Origin: CAZUMJ01 sp964621605
Lineage (GTDB): Bacteria; Actinomycetota; Acidimicrobiia; Acidimicrobiales; Iamiaceae
NCBI GenBank assembly: GCA_964621605.1
Contig: CAZUMJ010000012.1
Span: 11,024-75,023 of the forward strand
Reading direction: 5' to 3'
Length of the DNA: 64,000 nucleotides
Below are positions 50,683 to 59,588 of this stretch, piece after piece; the stretch's first letter is position 1, and each line of letters opens with the position of its first letter. The notes beneath the pieces are model-generated. The model worked only from the letters and a program-made list of their open reading frames with translations, did not search any database and had not been told where the DNA came from. A program made the position numbers and the translations under genes.

Positions 50683-51354
50683 ATGACTGCGGTGACTGTC
50701 CCGGGCACGCGGGCCGAGCAAAAGCTGCGCACTCGACGCGCGCTGCTCGACGCGGCGCTCCGACTACTCGAACACCAGGGTCTCGACGGGCTCGCGCTTC
50801 GTGAGGTCACCCGCGAGGCGGGCATCGCTCCGACCGGCTTCTACCGGCACTTCCCCGACATCGAGGCGCTCGGCGTTGCCCTCGTCGAAGACTCCTTCGC
50901 CACCCTCCGGGCGATGATCCGATCGGCTCGCTCCGGCTCGATCGGGTCGGGCGACATGATCACCGCCTCTGCGGCGATTCTTGCCGACCATGTCCGGCGT
51001 CACGAGTCGCACTTCCGCTTCATCGCGCGTGAGCGCTTCAGCGGGATGGAGGCTGTGCGACACGCCATCCGCAGCGAGATCCGCCTCTTCGAGAGTGAGC
51101 TCGCGACGGACGTCGCGCGCCTGCCGGGCGTCGACAGGTTGCACGCCGACGATCTTCGGCTGTTCGCGACCGTGCTCGTCGCGCTCATGGTCACGACGGT
51201 CGAAGAACTGCTCGACGTGCCGTCCGACCGACCCGATCTCGAAGCCGAGGTTGTCCGTGCCGCCGCGCTTCGCATGCGCCTTGTCGCCGTGGGGCTCGTG
51301 GGGTGGCAGCCGGGTGCCGCGGACGCAGCCGCCGCGGCCGCGGCGAGTCGCTGA
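50683..51354 (+). CDS. TetR-family regulator, DesT/FabR-like
   Basis: 223 residues. The N-terminal helix-turn-helix reads LREVTREAGIAPTGFYRHFPDIEALGVALVEDSFATLR, closely like FabR/DesT, which sense the ratio of saturated to unsaturated acyl-CoA and repress desaturase genes. The C-domain is helical with an Ala-rich end. It is divergent from the desaturase-reductase operon across 253 bases that hold the operator at 50469. An ATG 12 codons upstream is less likely. Confidence 0.85.
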   Translation: MTAVTVPGTRAEQKLRTRRALLDAALRLLEHQGLDGLALREVTREAGIAPTGFYRHFPDIEALGVALVEDSFATLRAMIRSARSGSIGSGDMITASAAILADHVRRHESHFRFIARERFSGMEAVRHAIRSEIRLFESELATDVARLPGVDRLHADDLRLFATVLVALMVTTVEELLDVPSDRPDLEAEVVRAAALRMRLVAVGLVGWQPGAADAAAAAAASR

Positions 51355-51426
51355 ACTGCCACGCCCAGCGGCGCGAGCGCGCCGACGGCCTGAGCGTGCG
51401 GGTACGCAGCCGCCGGGCGAGCCGGG

Positions 51427-52659
51427 TCAGCCGATCGCGCCAGCGGCACGCAGCGCGGCGATGCGCGCATCGTCGTAGCCGGCGATCTGGCGCAGCACCT
51501 CGTCGGTGTGCTCACCCACCGTGGGGGCACGGCGGGGGTGCGGCAGCTCGGCACCGACGAGCTTGATCGGCGAGGGCAGCTGGTCTGCGACGAGCTCGTC
51601 GCGCGAGATCCATCCCATGCGGTCCTGGAACTGCGGGTCGTCACCGATGTTTGCCGGCGTGTTCACCGGCGCGAGGGGCGTGTTCACCTCGTTGCCGAAC
51701 ACCAGCCACTCGGCGGCGGTGCGGGTGCGGAAGATGTCGCGCAGCTCGGCTTGGAGCTCACGGTTGTTGCGCGCGTGGTCCGCGTACTTCGACCCCGGCC
51801 AACGCTCGAACAGGTCGAGGCGCCCCACCCCTTCGCAGAAGTTCTTCCAGAAGGCTTGCTCCGATGCCATGAACAGCACGTAGCGACCGTCTGCGGCTTC
51901 GTAGATCTGGTAGCGGACGCCCTCCCGCATCCCGGCGGTGCCGGGAGCGCGGCGCTCGTAGTTGTCCGACGCGTTGCCGGTCACCTCGCTCTGGGGGCGT
52001 TCGTAGGCACGGAAGCTCTCTGAGCGGTACCAGTCGAACGCAGCGGCGGCGTCGGATTGCGCGATCTCCATCTGGCAGCCCTCGCCCGTGGCCCGGGCCG
52101 AGACGACTCCTGCGAGGATGCCGAGCGCGCCGAAGATGGGCGCGGCGTTGATGCCGATCGAGACGTGCTCGGGGATGTACGCGAAGCCCTCGTCGTCGAT
52201 GGCGGGGGTGACCACGCCTGCCCAGGTGTCGTAGGCGATCCCGTGGCTCGGCATGTCCTTGTAGGGGCCTGTCATGCCGTAGCCCGAGATGGTGATGAAC
52301 ACGATCGCCGGGTTGATCGCCTTGAGGTCCTCGTAGCCGAGGCCGCGGCGTGCGAGGCCGCCGGGGCGCATCGCCTCGACGACGACGTCGGCGCCGCGCA
52401 CGAGGTCCTTGTAGGCCTCGACGCCTTCGTCGGTGCGCAGGTCCAGCACGATCGAACGCTTCCCGCGGTTGACGTGCAGGTGCATGAGCGAGTCGCCCTC
52501 GACGATGGGCCATGTCATCTGGCGGATGTAGTCGCCCGCGGCCGGCTCGACCTTGATCACCTCGGCGCCGAGCTCAGCCAGCGCGGTGGTGATCGCCGCG
52601 GGACCGAGCATCGAGCTCTCGATGATGCGGACGCCGGCGAGCGGTGAGCGAGTGGTCAT
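51427..52659 (-). CDS. CaiB/BaiF-type (family III) CoA-transferase
   Basis: 410 residues. LAGVRIIESSMLGPAAITTALAELGAEVIKVEP, NRGKRSIVLDLRTDEG, ADVVVEAMRPGGLARRGLGYEDL, ISGYGMTGPY. The family uses an Asp to form a mixed anhydride and moves CoA between acids, or racemises 2-methylacyl-CoA (AMACR). In sterol degraders either role is plausible. It is divergent from an acyl-CoA ligase and shares operator site 8 with it. Confidence 0.85.
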   Translation of the reverse strand: MTTRSPLAGVRIIESSMLGPAAITTALAELGAEVIKVEPAAGDYIRQMTWPIVEGDSLMHLHVNRGKRSIVLDLRTDEGVEAYKDLVRGADVVVEAMRPGGLARRGLGYEDLKAINPAIVFITISGYGMTGPYKDMPSHGIAYDTWAGVVTPAIDDEGFAYIPEHVSIGINAAPIFGALGILAGVVSARATGEGCQMEIAQSDAAAAFDWYRSESFRAYERPQSEVTGNASDNYERRAPGTAGMREGVRYQIYEAADGRYVLFMASEQAFWKNFCEGVGRLDLFERWPGSKYADHARNNRELQAELRDIFRTRTAAEWLVFGNEVNTPLAPVNTPANIGDDPQFQDRMGWISRDELVADQLPSPIKLVGAELPHPRRAPTVGEHTDEVLRQIAGYDDARIAALRAAGAIG

Positions 52660-52713
52660 CGGGGCTCCTGGGAAGGGACGGCACCGTGGGGTGCCTCGAC
52701 GGGTGGAGGAAAA

Positions 52714-52730
52714 GCTGACGGATCGTCAGA
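52714..52730. promoter_or_regulatory. 17-bp operator, site 8 (GCTGACGGATCGTCAGA)
   Basis: In the 84-base region between the divergent CoA-transferase (52659) and acyl-CoA ligase (52744), 13 bases from the latter's ATG. Confidence 0.75.
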
Positions 52731-52743
52731 TACCCTGCCACCT

Positions 52744-54423
52744 ATGGCGCCTGCTGTCACACCCAGCCCTCCGACGACCTTCAACTTCGCTGACGTCTGG
52801 GAGTTCATCGCCGATGCTGTGCCGGATCGCGAGGCACTCGTGTGCGGGCCGCGCCGGCTCACGTTCGCCGAGCTCGAAGCACGCGCGAATAGGTTCGCGA
52901 ACCACCTCCTCGCCGCTGGGGTCGAGCCGGGTGAGCGGGTGGCGATCTTCTGCGGCAACGCCACCGAGTACCTCGAAGCGCTTCTGGGCTCGTGGAAGGT
53001 GCGAGCCGTTCCCATGAACGTGAACCACCGCTATTCGAGCGCGGAGCTCGGTGGGATCCTCGCCGATGCCGAGCCGACCGTGCTGGTGTACGAGGCCACC
53101 CTCGCGCCCGTCGTGTTGGGTCTCGACGCCGCGCGCGTGGCAGGCCTGCGCACCGCCGTGGCCGTGGGTGACCCCGTCACCGCCACGCCCGCGCCCGACC
53201 CCGGTGGGGTGCCGGGCGCGATCACCTACGACGACGCAGTTGCCGCACAGCCCGACACCCGTCCCGCAGTCGCCGGGCGCAGCGGCGACGACCACTACCT
53301 CCTCTACACGGGTGGCACCACCGGCAGTCCGAAGGGCGTGTTGTGGCGGCAGGAAGACGCGTTCTTCCCCTGCTTCGGTGGTGGCGACCCGACGCGCTCG
53401 AACCCGGTCACCACGCCGGAGGAGATCGCCGGGCGCGTCAGCGACTTCGCGTTCTGCTACTTCTGCATCGCGCCCCTCATGCATGCGGCCGGGCAGTGGG
53501 TGGCGTTGTCGTGGCTGTGGGTCGGCGGCAAGGTCGTCCTGCACGTCGGATCGCTCGACCCCGAACGCATCTGGGACCAGGTCGACACCGAAGGCGTGAA
53601 CCTGCTCACGGTCATCGGCGACGCGGTCGGCAAGCCGCTGCTCGAGTCGTGGCTCGCCAACCCCGGGCGCTGGAAGGCCGAGGGGCTGTTCGCCCTCTCG
53701 AACGGCGGAGCACCCATGTCGACGGGCTTGAAGGAGCGACTCGCAGACGCCTTCCCTGGGCGTTCGATCACCGACGGGTTCGGGTCGTCGGAGACGGGCG
53801 CGCAGGGTTCGCACGTGCTCGCCGTCGACGCCGCCCAGCGTGAGCGAGACCACGGCGTGGCCCGCTTCCGCCCGTACGGCGACGACACCGCGGTCCTCGA
53901 CGAGAACCTTGCGCGTGTTCGGCCAGGTAGCGGTGAAGTCGGGCGCGTGGCGCTGCGCGGTCGCATCCCGCTCGGCTACCTCAACGACCCGGAGCGCACC
54001 GCCGCCACCTTCGTGGAGCACGGCGGTGATCGCTGGGTGCTCACCGGCGACCTCGCTCAGGTGGCCGAGGACGGCACCGTCACGCTGCTGGGCCGAGGCT
54101 CGCAATGCATCAACACCGGTGGCGAGAAGGTGTTCTCGGAAGAAGTCGAGCTGCGTCTGCACGAACACCCGGCGGTCCGCGACGTCGTCGTGGTCGGCGT
54201 GCCAGACGAGCGGTGGGGGCAGGCCGTGTGCGCGGTGGTCGCTCCGGCAGCGGGGGTCACGCCGACCCTCGAGGAGCTGCGCGAGCACTGCCGTCAGACG
54301 CTCGCCGGCTACAAGCTGCCGAAGCATCTGGTGCTGGTCGACGAGGTGCACCGCTCGCCGGCAGGGAAGGCCGACTACCGCTGGGCCCGCGAGGTTGCCG
54401 ACGGGGTCGCCGGCGTCGGCTGA
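52744..54423 (+). CDS. acyl-CoA synthetase (AMP-forming), FadD19/FadD17 group
   Basis: 559 residues. YLLYTGGTTGSPKGVLWRQED is the AMP-binding P-loop, GFGSSETGAQGS the A5 motif, TGDLAQVAEDG the A7 motif, and the catalytic Lys is in SPAGKADYRWA. APLMHAAGQW and INTGGEKVFSEEVE resemble the steroid side-chain ligases FadD19 and FadD17 more than FadD3. Substrate likely a C24-C26 steroid acid or similar; not settled. Confidence 0.8.
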   Translation: MAPAVTPSPPTTFNFADVWEFIADAVPDREALVCGPRRLTFAELEARANRFANHLLAAGVEPGERVAIFCGNATEYLEALLGSWKVRAVPMNVNHRYSSAELGGILADAEPTVLVYEATLAPVVLGLDAARVAGLRTAVAVGDPVTATPAPDPGGVPGAITYDDAVAAQPDTRPAVAGRSGDDHYLLYTGGTTGSPKGVLWRQEDAFFPCFGGGDPTRSNPVTTPEEIAGRVSDFAFCYFCIAPLMHAAGQWVALSWLWVGGKVVLHVGSLDPERIWDQVDTEGVNLLTVIGDAVGKPLLESWLANPGRWKAEGLFALSNGGAPMSTGLKERLADAFPGRSITDGFGSSETGAQGSHVLAVDAAQRERDHGVARFRPYGDDTAVLDENLARVRPGSGEVGRVALRGRIPLGYLNDPERTAATFVEHGGDRWVLTGDLAQVAEDGTVTLLGRGSQCINTGGEKVFSEEVELRLHEHPAVRDVVVVGVPDERWGQAVCAVVAPAAGVTPTLEELREHCRQTLAGYKLPKHLVLVDEVHRSPAGKADYRWAREVADGVAGVG

Positions 54424-54612
54424 CAGCACGTGGCCGCTCGGGTCTGGCCAGGTGGTTCGACCCGCTGCACCGGCCCGCAGCAGCGGCCCGCATCACCCTC
54501 GTCGACAAGAGGCGTCACCCGTCAGCTGCGGCAGGTGCGCGAGGATGGCAAACCGTGTGACGCGCGCCGCACGACGCGCGTTCGGACCTACGAGGACCCA
54601 CGAGGGGGAGCG

Positions 54613-55989
54613 ATGTCGCCACTGAACCGCCGGGAGCTACTCACGGGTGCCGCAGCTGCAGGGCTGCTGGGCGCAGCCGCGATGGCGGGCTGCTCCTCCG
54701 ATGACGACGGCAAGAGCAAGGGTGCGACAGGAACCGACTCCACCGGGCTTCCGACGATGCCGGCCGGCAAGGACGCACCGTTCGACACGGTCGTCGTCCT
54801 GATGATGGAGAACCGCTCCTTCGACCACCTGCTCGGGTGGCTTCCTGGTGCCGAGGGCAAGCAGGAGGGGCTGCAGTTCAGCGACGTCACCGGGGCGCGT
54901 CAGGCGACGTGGAAGATCACCGACGACCCGCAAGGGTGCAACTACGGCGACCCGAAGCACATGTGGCAGGACATGCTGAAGCAGTGGAACAACGGGAAGA
55001 TGGACGGGTACCTCCAGACCGCGGCGGTCGGTGACCACTTCCCGATCAGCTACTACGGGCCCGAGGCGATCCCGTGCATGGCGGCGCTGGCGCAGAACTT
55101 CACGACGTTCGACCACTACCACTGCGCACTGCTCGGGCCGACCTGGCCGAACCGCTTCTACCAGCACTGCGCCACCACCGACGTGAACTACACCGGCATC
55201 TCGCCGGTTCCGTTCGACACCCCGCAGTTCGCGAAGCCCGGCGTGAAGCGCCCATCCAACCTCGAGCTCGCGATCTGGGACCGCCTCGCGGCTGCCAACC
55301 TCACCGGCAAGTACTACTTCCACACCGAGCCGATGACGGGGTTGTTCAACAGCCGGCGCTACGACGACATCTCGTTCACCTACGACCACTTCCTGGCAGA
55401 CGCCAAGGCCGGGAAGCTCCCGAACGTGGCGTTCGTCGACCCCGACTACGGCACGCTCGCCGAACTGACCGGCACGTCCAACGACATGCATCCGCACGGC
55501 AGCGTGACGGTTGGCGACGCCTTCGTCGGCGAGGTCTACGAGGCGTTGCGCGACAGCCCGCAGTGGGACCGCATGGTCTTCGTCATCAACTTCGACGAGA
55601 ACGGCGGTTTCTACGACCACGTGCCGCCGCCGAAGGTGGCCGACAACACCGCCGAGCTGCTCAAGGTGAAGGACCCGTCGAAGGAGCCCGACTACACCCG
55701 CCTCGGGCCTCGCGTGCCCGCCATCGCGTTGGGGCCGTTCGCTCCGAAGAAGGTCGAGACGGCCGGCCCGTACGAGCACTGCTCGGTGCTGAAGATGATC
55801 GAGTGGCGTTGGGATCTCGAGCCGATGACCGAGCGCGACAAGCACGCCAAGAACCTCGCCGACGCGCTCGACTTCTCGAAGCGTCGAGAGCCGATCGACC
55901 TTCCGGCGCACGACAAGGTGAAGCCGACCGCGTGCGACGGCCCGCCGGGGTTCAAGCCCACGACCACCGTCGCCGGGGGTGACGCCTGA
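54613..55989 (+). CDS. Tat-exported phosphoesterase (phospholipase C / acid phosphatase family)
   Basis: 458 residues. NRRELLTGAAAAGLLGAAAMAGC is a twin-arginine signal that ends in a lipobox. The catalytic domain shows MMENRSFDHLLGW, HPHGSVTVGDAFV and NFDENGGFYDHVPPP, the conserved metal and substrate motifs of non-haemolytic phospholipase C proteins. It should act outside the membrane on phospholipids or phosphate esters. Start ATG 54613 follows GAGGGGGAG. The spacer 54424-54612 holds no gene I can see. Confidence 0.86.
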   Translation: MSPLNRRELLTGAAAAGLLGAAAMAGCSSDDDGKSKGATGTDSTGLPTMPAGKDAPFDTVVVLMMENRSFDHLLGWLPGAEGKQEGLQFSDVTGARQATWKITDDPQGCNYGDPKHMWQDMLKQWNNGKMDGYLQTAAVGDHFPISYYGPEAIPCMAALAQNFTTFDHYHCALLGPTWPNRFYQHCATTDVNYTGISPVPFDTPQFAKPGVKRPSNLELAIWDRLAAANLTGKYYFHTEPMTGLFNSRRYDDISFTYDHFLADAKAGKLPNVAFVDPDYGTLAELTGTSNDMHPHGSVTVGDAFVGEVYEALRDSPQWDRMVFVINFDENGGFYDHVPPPKVADNTAELLKVKDPSKEPDYTRLGPRVPAIALGPFAPKKVETAGPYEHCSVLKMIEWRWDLEPMTERDKHAKNLADALDFSKRREPIDLPAHDKVKPTACDGPPGFKPTTTVAGGDA

Positions 55990-55998
55990 CGCGCGGCC

Positions 55999-57228
55999 CT
56001 AATGGGCTGAGGGTGTAGGTGCGACCGCACCCACGGGCGCGGTCGGGGTGAAGCGCACCTTGAGCGATTCGTAGCCGCTCACGAAGTTGGCCGGCCGGTA
56101 CGCCGGCTCGTGGTCGTCGACGGGCTCGAGGTCGGGCATGCGCTTCAGGAGCTGCTCGAACATGACGCGCAGCTCCAGGCGGGCGAGGTTGTTGCCGAGG
56201 CAGAAGTGCGCCCCGAACCCGAACGCGACGTGATCGTTCGGCGTCCGGCCGATGTCGAAGCGGAACGGATCGTCGAACACGAGCGAGTCACGGTTCGCGG
56301 AGGGGTACAGCAGCAGGACCTTGTCGCCCTCGGCGAGCTGCTGGCCGGCGAACTCGGTGTCGTGGGTGACCGTGCGGTTCATGTTCTTGATGGGGGTCAC
56401 CCATCGCAGCATCTCTTCGACCGCGGTCGGGATCTTCGACGGGTCAGCCATCAATACGGCGCGCTGTTCGGGGTGGATCATGAGCTGGTAGGCGCCGCCG
56501 CTGATGACGTGGCGGGTCGTCTCGTCGCCGCCGATGAGGATGAGCAACGACTCGTGCACCAAGGCGTCGTGGTCGAGACGTTCACCGTCGACCTCCGCCT
56601 CGACGAGCACGCTCATGAGGTCGTCGCGTGGGCAGGCTCGACGGTCCTTGATGACCCGGTCGGCGTACTCGGTGTAACCGGTGAAGGCGGCGCCGGCGGC
56701 CTCCATCGCGGCGGTGTCGTCCATGCCGACAAGGCCCTTCAGCATGCCGTCTGACCACTCGAGCAGGGTGGCCCGATCTTCGGGCGCGACGCCGAGCGCG
56801 TCGCCGATCACGATGAGGGGGAGCTGCGCCGCGATGTCCCAGACGAAGTCGCACTCGCCTCGCTCACACACGGTGTCGAGGATCTGGTCGCAGACCGCCC
56901 GCAGGTAGGGCTCCTGCTCCCGGACGCGCTTGGGGGTGAAGCCCTTGTTGACGAGCTTGCGACGCGCCCAGTGCTCCGGGTCGTCCATGTCGATCATCAT
57001 CGGGAGCGCGAACGAGTCGGGGCGGATGCCCTGCGCGTTCGAGAACACCTCGGTGTTCTTCGCGGCGGCCTTCAGCTCCTTGTAGGTGGCGATGCCCCAG
57101 ACCCCGCTGTTGGGGTCCTTGTAGACCGGCGCGTTCTCGCGCATCCACGTCAGCTCCGGGTGAGGGTTGCGACCCCAGAACGCGCCGCTCGTGAGGTTGA
57201 TGTCCGGGTTGACGGGGTGCTCGGTCAT
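55999..57228 (-). CDS. cytochrome P450 (CYP142/CYP125-type)
   Basis: 409 residues. ILIGGDETTRH is the I-helix oxygen motif, EEMLRW and the ExxR region follow, and FGFGAHFCLGNNLARLE is the haem-binding loop with Cys near 346. NPHPELTWMRENAPVYKD--SGVWGIATY resembles the CYP142 and CYP124/125 group, which oxidise the C26/27 methyl of sterol side chains. The promoter region carries a 17-bp operator 8 bases from the start and a KstR-type box farther up. The exact subfamily is not certain. Confidence 0.83.
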   Translation of the reverse strand: MTEHPVNPDINLTSGAFWGRNPHPELTWMRENAPVYKDPNSGVWGIATYKELKAAAKNTEVFSNAQGIRPDSFALPMMIDMDDPEHWARRKLVNKGFTPKRVREQEPYLRAVCDQILDTVCERGECDFVWDIAAQLPLIVIGDALGVAPEDRATLLEWSDGMLKGLVGMDDTAAMEAAGAAFTGYTEYADRVIKDRRACPRDDLMSVLVEAEVDGERLDHDALVHESLLILIGGDETTRHVISGGAYQLMIHPEQRAVLMADPSKIPTAVEEMLRWVTPIKNMNRTVTHDTEFAGQQLAEGDKVLLLYPSANRDSLVFDDPFRFDIGRTPNDHVAFGFGAHFCLGNNLARLELRVMFEQLLKRMPDLEPVDDHEPAYRPANFVSGYESLKVRFTPTAPVGAVAPTPSAH

Positions 57229-57235
57229 GACGCGA

Positions 57236-57252
57236 AGTCTGACACATCGTCA
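57236..57252. promoter_or_regulatory. 17-bp operator, site 9 (TCTGACACATCGTCAGA)
   Basis: Ends 8 bases before the P450 start on the reverse strand. One half site deviates (TCTGACA), the other is perfect. Confidence 0.7.
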
Positions 57253-57283
57253 GAACGACCTGCAGACGCGTCCTGCGGCCTGT

Positions 57284-57297
57284 AGTAGAACATGTTC
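57284..57297. promoter_or_regulatory. KstR-type box (TAGAACATGTTCCA)
   Basis: Fits TnnAACnnGTTnnA, the published binding site of the cholesterol regulator KstR, at every fixed position. It lies 63 bases before the acyl-CoA dehydrogenase start at 57360 and 56 bases from the P450 start. Confidence 0.7.
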
Positions 57298-57359
57298 CAT
57301 TCCGCGCCGGGGGGTCGAGCGCCCGTCGAGCGATGCCGTACGACCGCAGGGGAACGCCC

Positions 57360-58486
57360 GTGGAGATCGCCTACACACCCGCACAGGAGGCGCTGCGCGT
57401 CGAGCTGCGCGCCTACTTCGCCGACCTCATGACCGCCGAGGTGCAAGACGAGTGCGCCCGAGGCGAGACCGGCGGTCCGGCATGCCTCGCGGCCGTGCGG
57501 AAGATGGGCGCCGACGGGTGGCTCGGCATCGGCTGGCCGACCGAATACGGCGGCCGGGGCGCCACGCCCCTCGAGCAGTTCATCTTCATCAACGAGTCGT
57601 GGCGTGCCGGCGCACCGACGCCCTTCCTGAGCATCAACACCGTCGGCGCCACCATCCAGGAGTTCGGCTCGCAGGAGCAGAAGGACTTCTTCCTCCCACG
57701 CATCCTGGGCGGCGAGCTGCACTTCTCGATCGGCTACACCGAGCCCGGCAGCGGCACCGACCTGGCGTCGCTCACCACCAAGGCGGTGCGTGACGGCGAC
57801 GAGTGGGTGATCAACGGGCAGAAGATCTTCACGAGCCTTGCCAGCTACGCCGACTACGTGTGGCTCGCGGCCCGTACCGACCCCGAAGCCCCCAAGCACC
57901 GAGGTATCACGATCTTCGCGGTGCCCACCACCGACAGGGGCTTCAGCTACACGAAGATCCACACGATGGTGAACGCGTCCACGTTCAACACCTTCTACGA
58001 CAACGTGCGCGTGCCCGACACGGCCATCATCGGAGAGCTCAACCGCGGGTGGGACCTCATCGTCAACCAGCTCAACTACGAGCGCGTGTCGCTCGCCCCG
58101 CCGGGCACCGCCGAGCGCGCCTACGAGCTCACCGTCGAGCTCGCGCGGAGCACCGCGCACCCGTCGGGCGGTCGCGTCATCGACCAGGAGTGGGTGCAGG
58201 TCAACCTCGCGCGGGTGCGCGCGGGCATCGAGGCGCTGACGCTCATGAACTGGAAGGCCGCCACCGCGTCCACCGTCGACCCGGCCCTGTGTAGCGCCAT
58301 CAAGGTGTACGGCACCGAGTTCTACCTGGAGGCGTATCGCCTGCTCGGGGAGGTGCTCGGCGAGCAGGCATACCTCGACCGGGGTTCGCCGTTGGCACTC
58401 ATGGACGGCGCACTTAGCCGCGCGATGCAGGGCAGCCTCATCCTCACCTTCGGTGGCGGCGTCAACGAGGTGCAGCGCGACCTCAT
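57360..58486 (+). CDS. acyl-CoA dehydrogenase, FadE26-type subunit, 3' end in gap
   Basis: 375 residues before the gap. FSIGYTEPGSGTDLASLTTKA and VINGQKIFTSLASYADYVW mark the FAD domain; the visible end GGGVNEVQRDL is within some 15 residues of a normal C-terminus. GTG 57360 is preceded by AGGGGA at a good distance; an ATG 9 codons upstream lacks one. It follows a KstR-type box, as fadE26-fadE27 do in KstR-controlled clusters. It likely pairs with the next gene to desaturate sterol side-chain acyl-CoA. Confidence 0.8.
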
Positions 58487-58586
58487 NNNNNNNNNNNNNN
58501 NNNNNNNNNNNNNNNNNNNNNNNNNNNNNNNNNNNNNNNNNNNNNNNNNNNNNNNNNNNNNNNNNNNNNNNNNNNNNNNNNNNNNN
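58487..58586. other. assembly gap (100 N)
   Basis: Exactly 100 N. Judged from the two flanking protein parts, about 350 bases of coding sequence (end of one subunit, first 100 residues of the next) are probably missing, so the real gap is longer. Confidence 0.9.
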
Positions 58587-59432
58587 GGAGCGCTCCCGAT
58601 CGCCGAGTTCGGCACCGAGGCACAGCGTGGCGCATGGCTGCCGGGCGTCATCGCCGGCGACGTCATCGTGAGCGGTGCGCTGACCGAGCCCGGTGACGAC
58701 CTGCCGCCGGTGATTCCGGCCACGACCGCCACCGCCACCGCAGACGGGTTCGTGCTGCGAGGCGAGAAGCGCTTCGTGCCGTTCGGGGCGCAGGCCGCGG
58801 CAGTGCTCGTGCCGGCAACGCTCGCTGACGGTGGCGTGGCGGTGTTCCTGGTCGACCCGCAAAGCGCAGGCGTGCGGATCGAGGAGCTGGCGACCATGAC
58901 CGGCGTGCCATCGGCCGTGTTGCACCTCGACGATGTGGTGGTCACCCCCGACGACAGGTTGGGTGGTGCCGAGGTGAACGGCGCGGAGGTGGTGGCGTGG
59001 CTCACACGTCACGCCGTCGCCGCGACGTGCGCCACGCAGGCCGGCGTGTGCGAAGCGGCGCTGCGCACCACCGCCCGCTACGTGTCGGAGCGTGAGCAGT
59101 TCAACGCCAAGCTCGCCACCTTCCAGGCCGTGTCGCAGCGCGCCGCAGACGCGTACATCGACACCGAGCTCGTGCGGCTCACCGCCTGGCAGGCCGTGTG
59201 GCGGGTCGCCGAGGGGCGTGATGCAGACGAGGCGCTCGCAATCGCCAAGCACTTCTCGTCCGAAGCTGCCCACCGAGTCGTGCATGCGGCGCAGCACCTG
59301 CACGGCGGCATCGGCATGGACCTCGACTACCCGATCCACCGCTGCTTCCGGTGGGCGAAGGAGTACGAGGCCCGCCTCGGGGCCAGCACCCCGCACCTGC
59401 TGCGCCTCGGCGCTGCCCTCGCTGCCGTCTGA
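58587..59432 (+). CDS. acyl-CoA dehydrogenase, FadE27-type subunit, 5' end in gap
   Basis: 281 residues remain. ALPIAEFGTEAQRGAWLPGVIAGD is normally near residue 100 of the family, so the N-domain is lost in the gap. SEREQFNAKLATFQAVSQRAAD and AAQHLHGGIGMDLDYPIHRCFRWAKEYEARLG match the partner subunit of steroid acyl-CoA dehydrogenases. The frame stays open through the N run only because unknown bases contain no stop; I regard it as a separate gene from the one at 57360. Confidence 0.75.
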   Translation, partial: GALPIAEFGTEAQRGAWLPGVIAGDVIVSGALTEPGDDLPPVIPATTATATADGFVLRGEKRFVPFGAQAAAVLVPATLADGGVAVFLVDPQSAGVRIEELATMTGVPSAVLHLDDVVVTPDDRLGGAEVNGAEVVAWLTRHAVAATCATQAGVCEAALRTTARYVSEREQFNAKLATFQAVSQRAADAYIDTELVRLTAWQAVWRVAEGRDADEALAIAKHFSSEAAHRVVHAAQHLHGGIGMDLDYPIHRCFRWAKEYEARLGASTPHLLRLGAALAAV

Positions 59433-59466
59433 CGTCGCTGCCGTCTGACGTCGTCGCCGCTGTACG
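59419..59466. repeat. 16-bp tandem repeat spanning a stop codon
   Basis: TCGCTGCCGTCTGACG at 59419 and 59435, with a diverged third unit to 59466. The stop codon of the acyl-CoA dehydrogenase lies in the first unit. Confidence 0.85.
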
Positions 59467-59588
59467 GCGTCCCCACCCGCGAGCCACCAGCGACCCCGGC
59501 TCGGCACCTGCAAGCCGACGTTCACCACCGACCCCCGATACTCCCGCCGGCGTCCACCCGACGCCCCGACCGCAAGGACGATCCCGAC

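Noticed and set aside
52744..54423. Assignment of this ligase as FadD3, which would complete the ring pathway
   Set aside because: Its P-loop region and INTGGEKV motif resemble the FadD19/FadD17 group more than FadD3 as I remember it.
59419..59466. TCTGACG in the repeat after the acyl-CoA dehydrogenase as another 17-bp operator
   Set aside because: There is no opposing CGTCAGA half at the right distance; it is part of a 16-bp tandem repeat.
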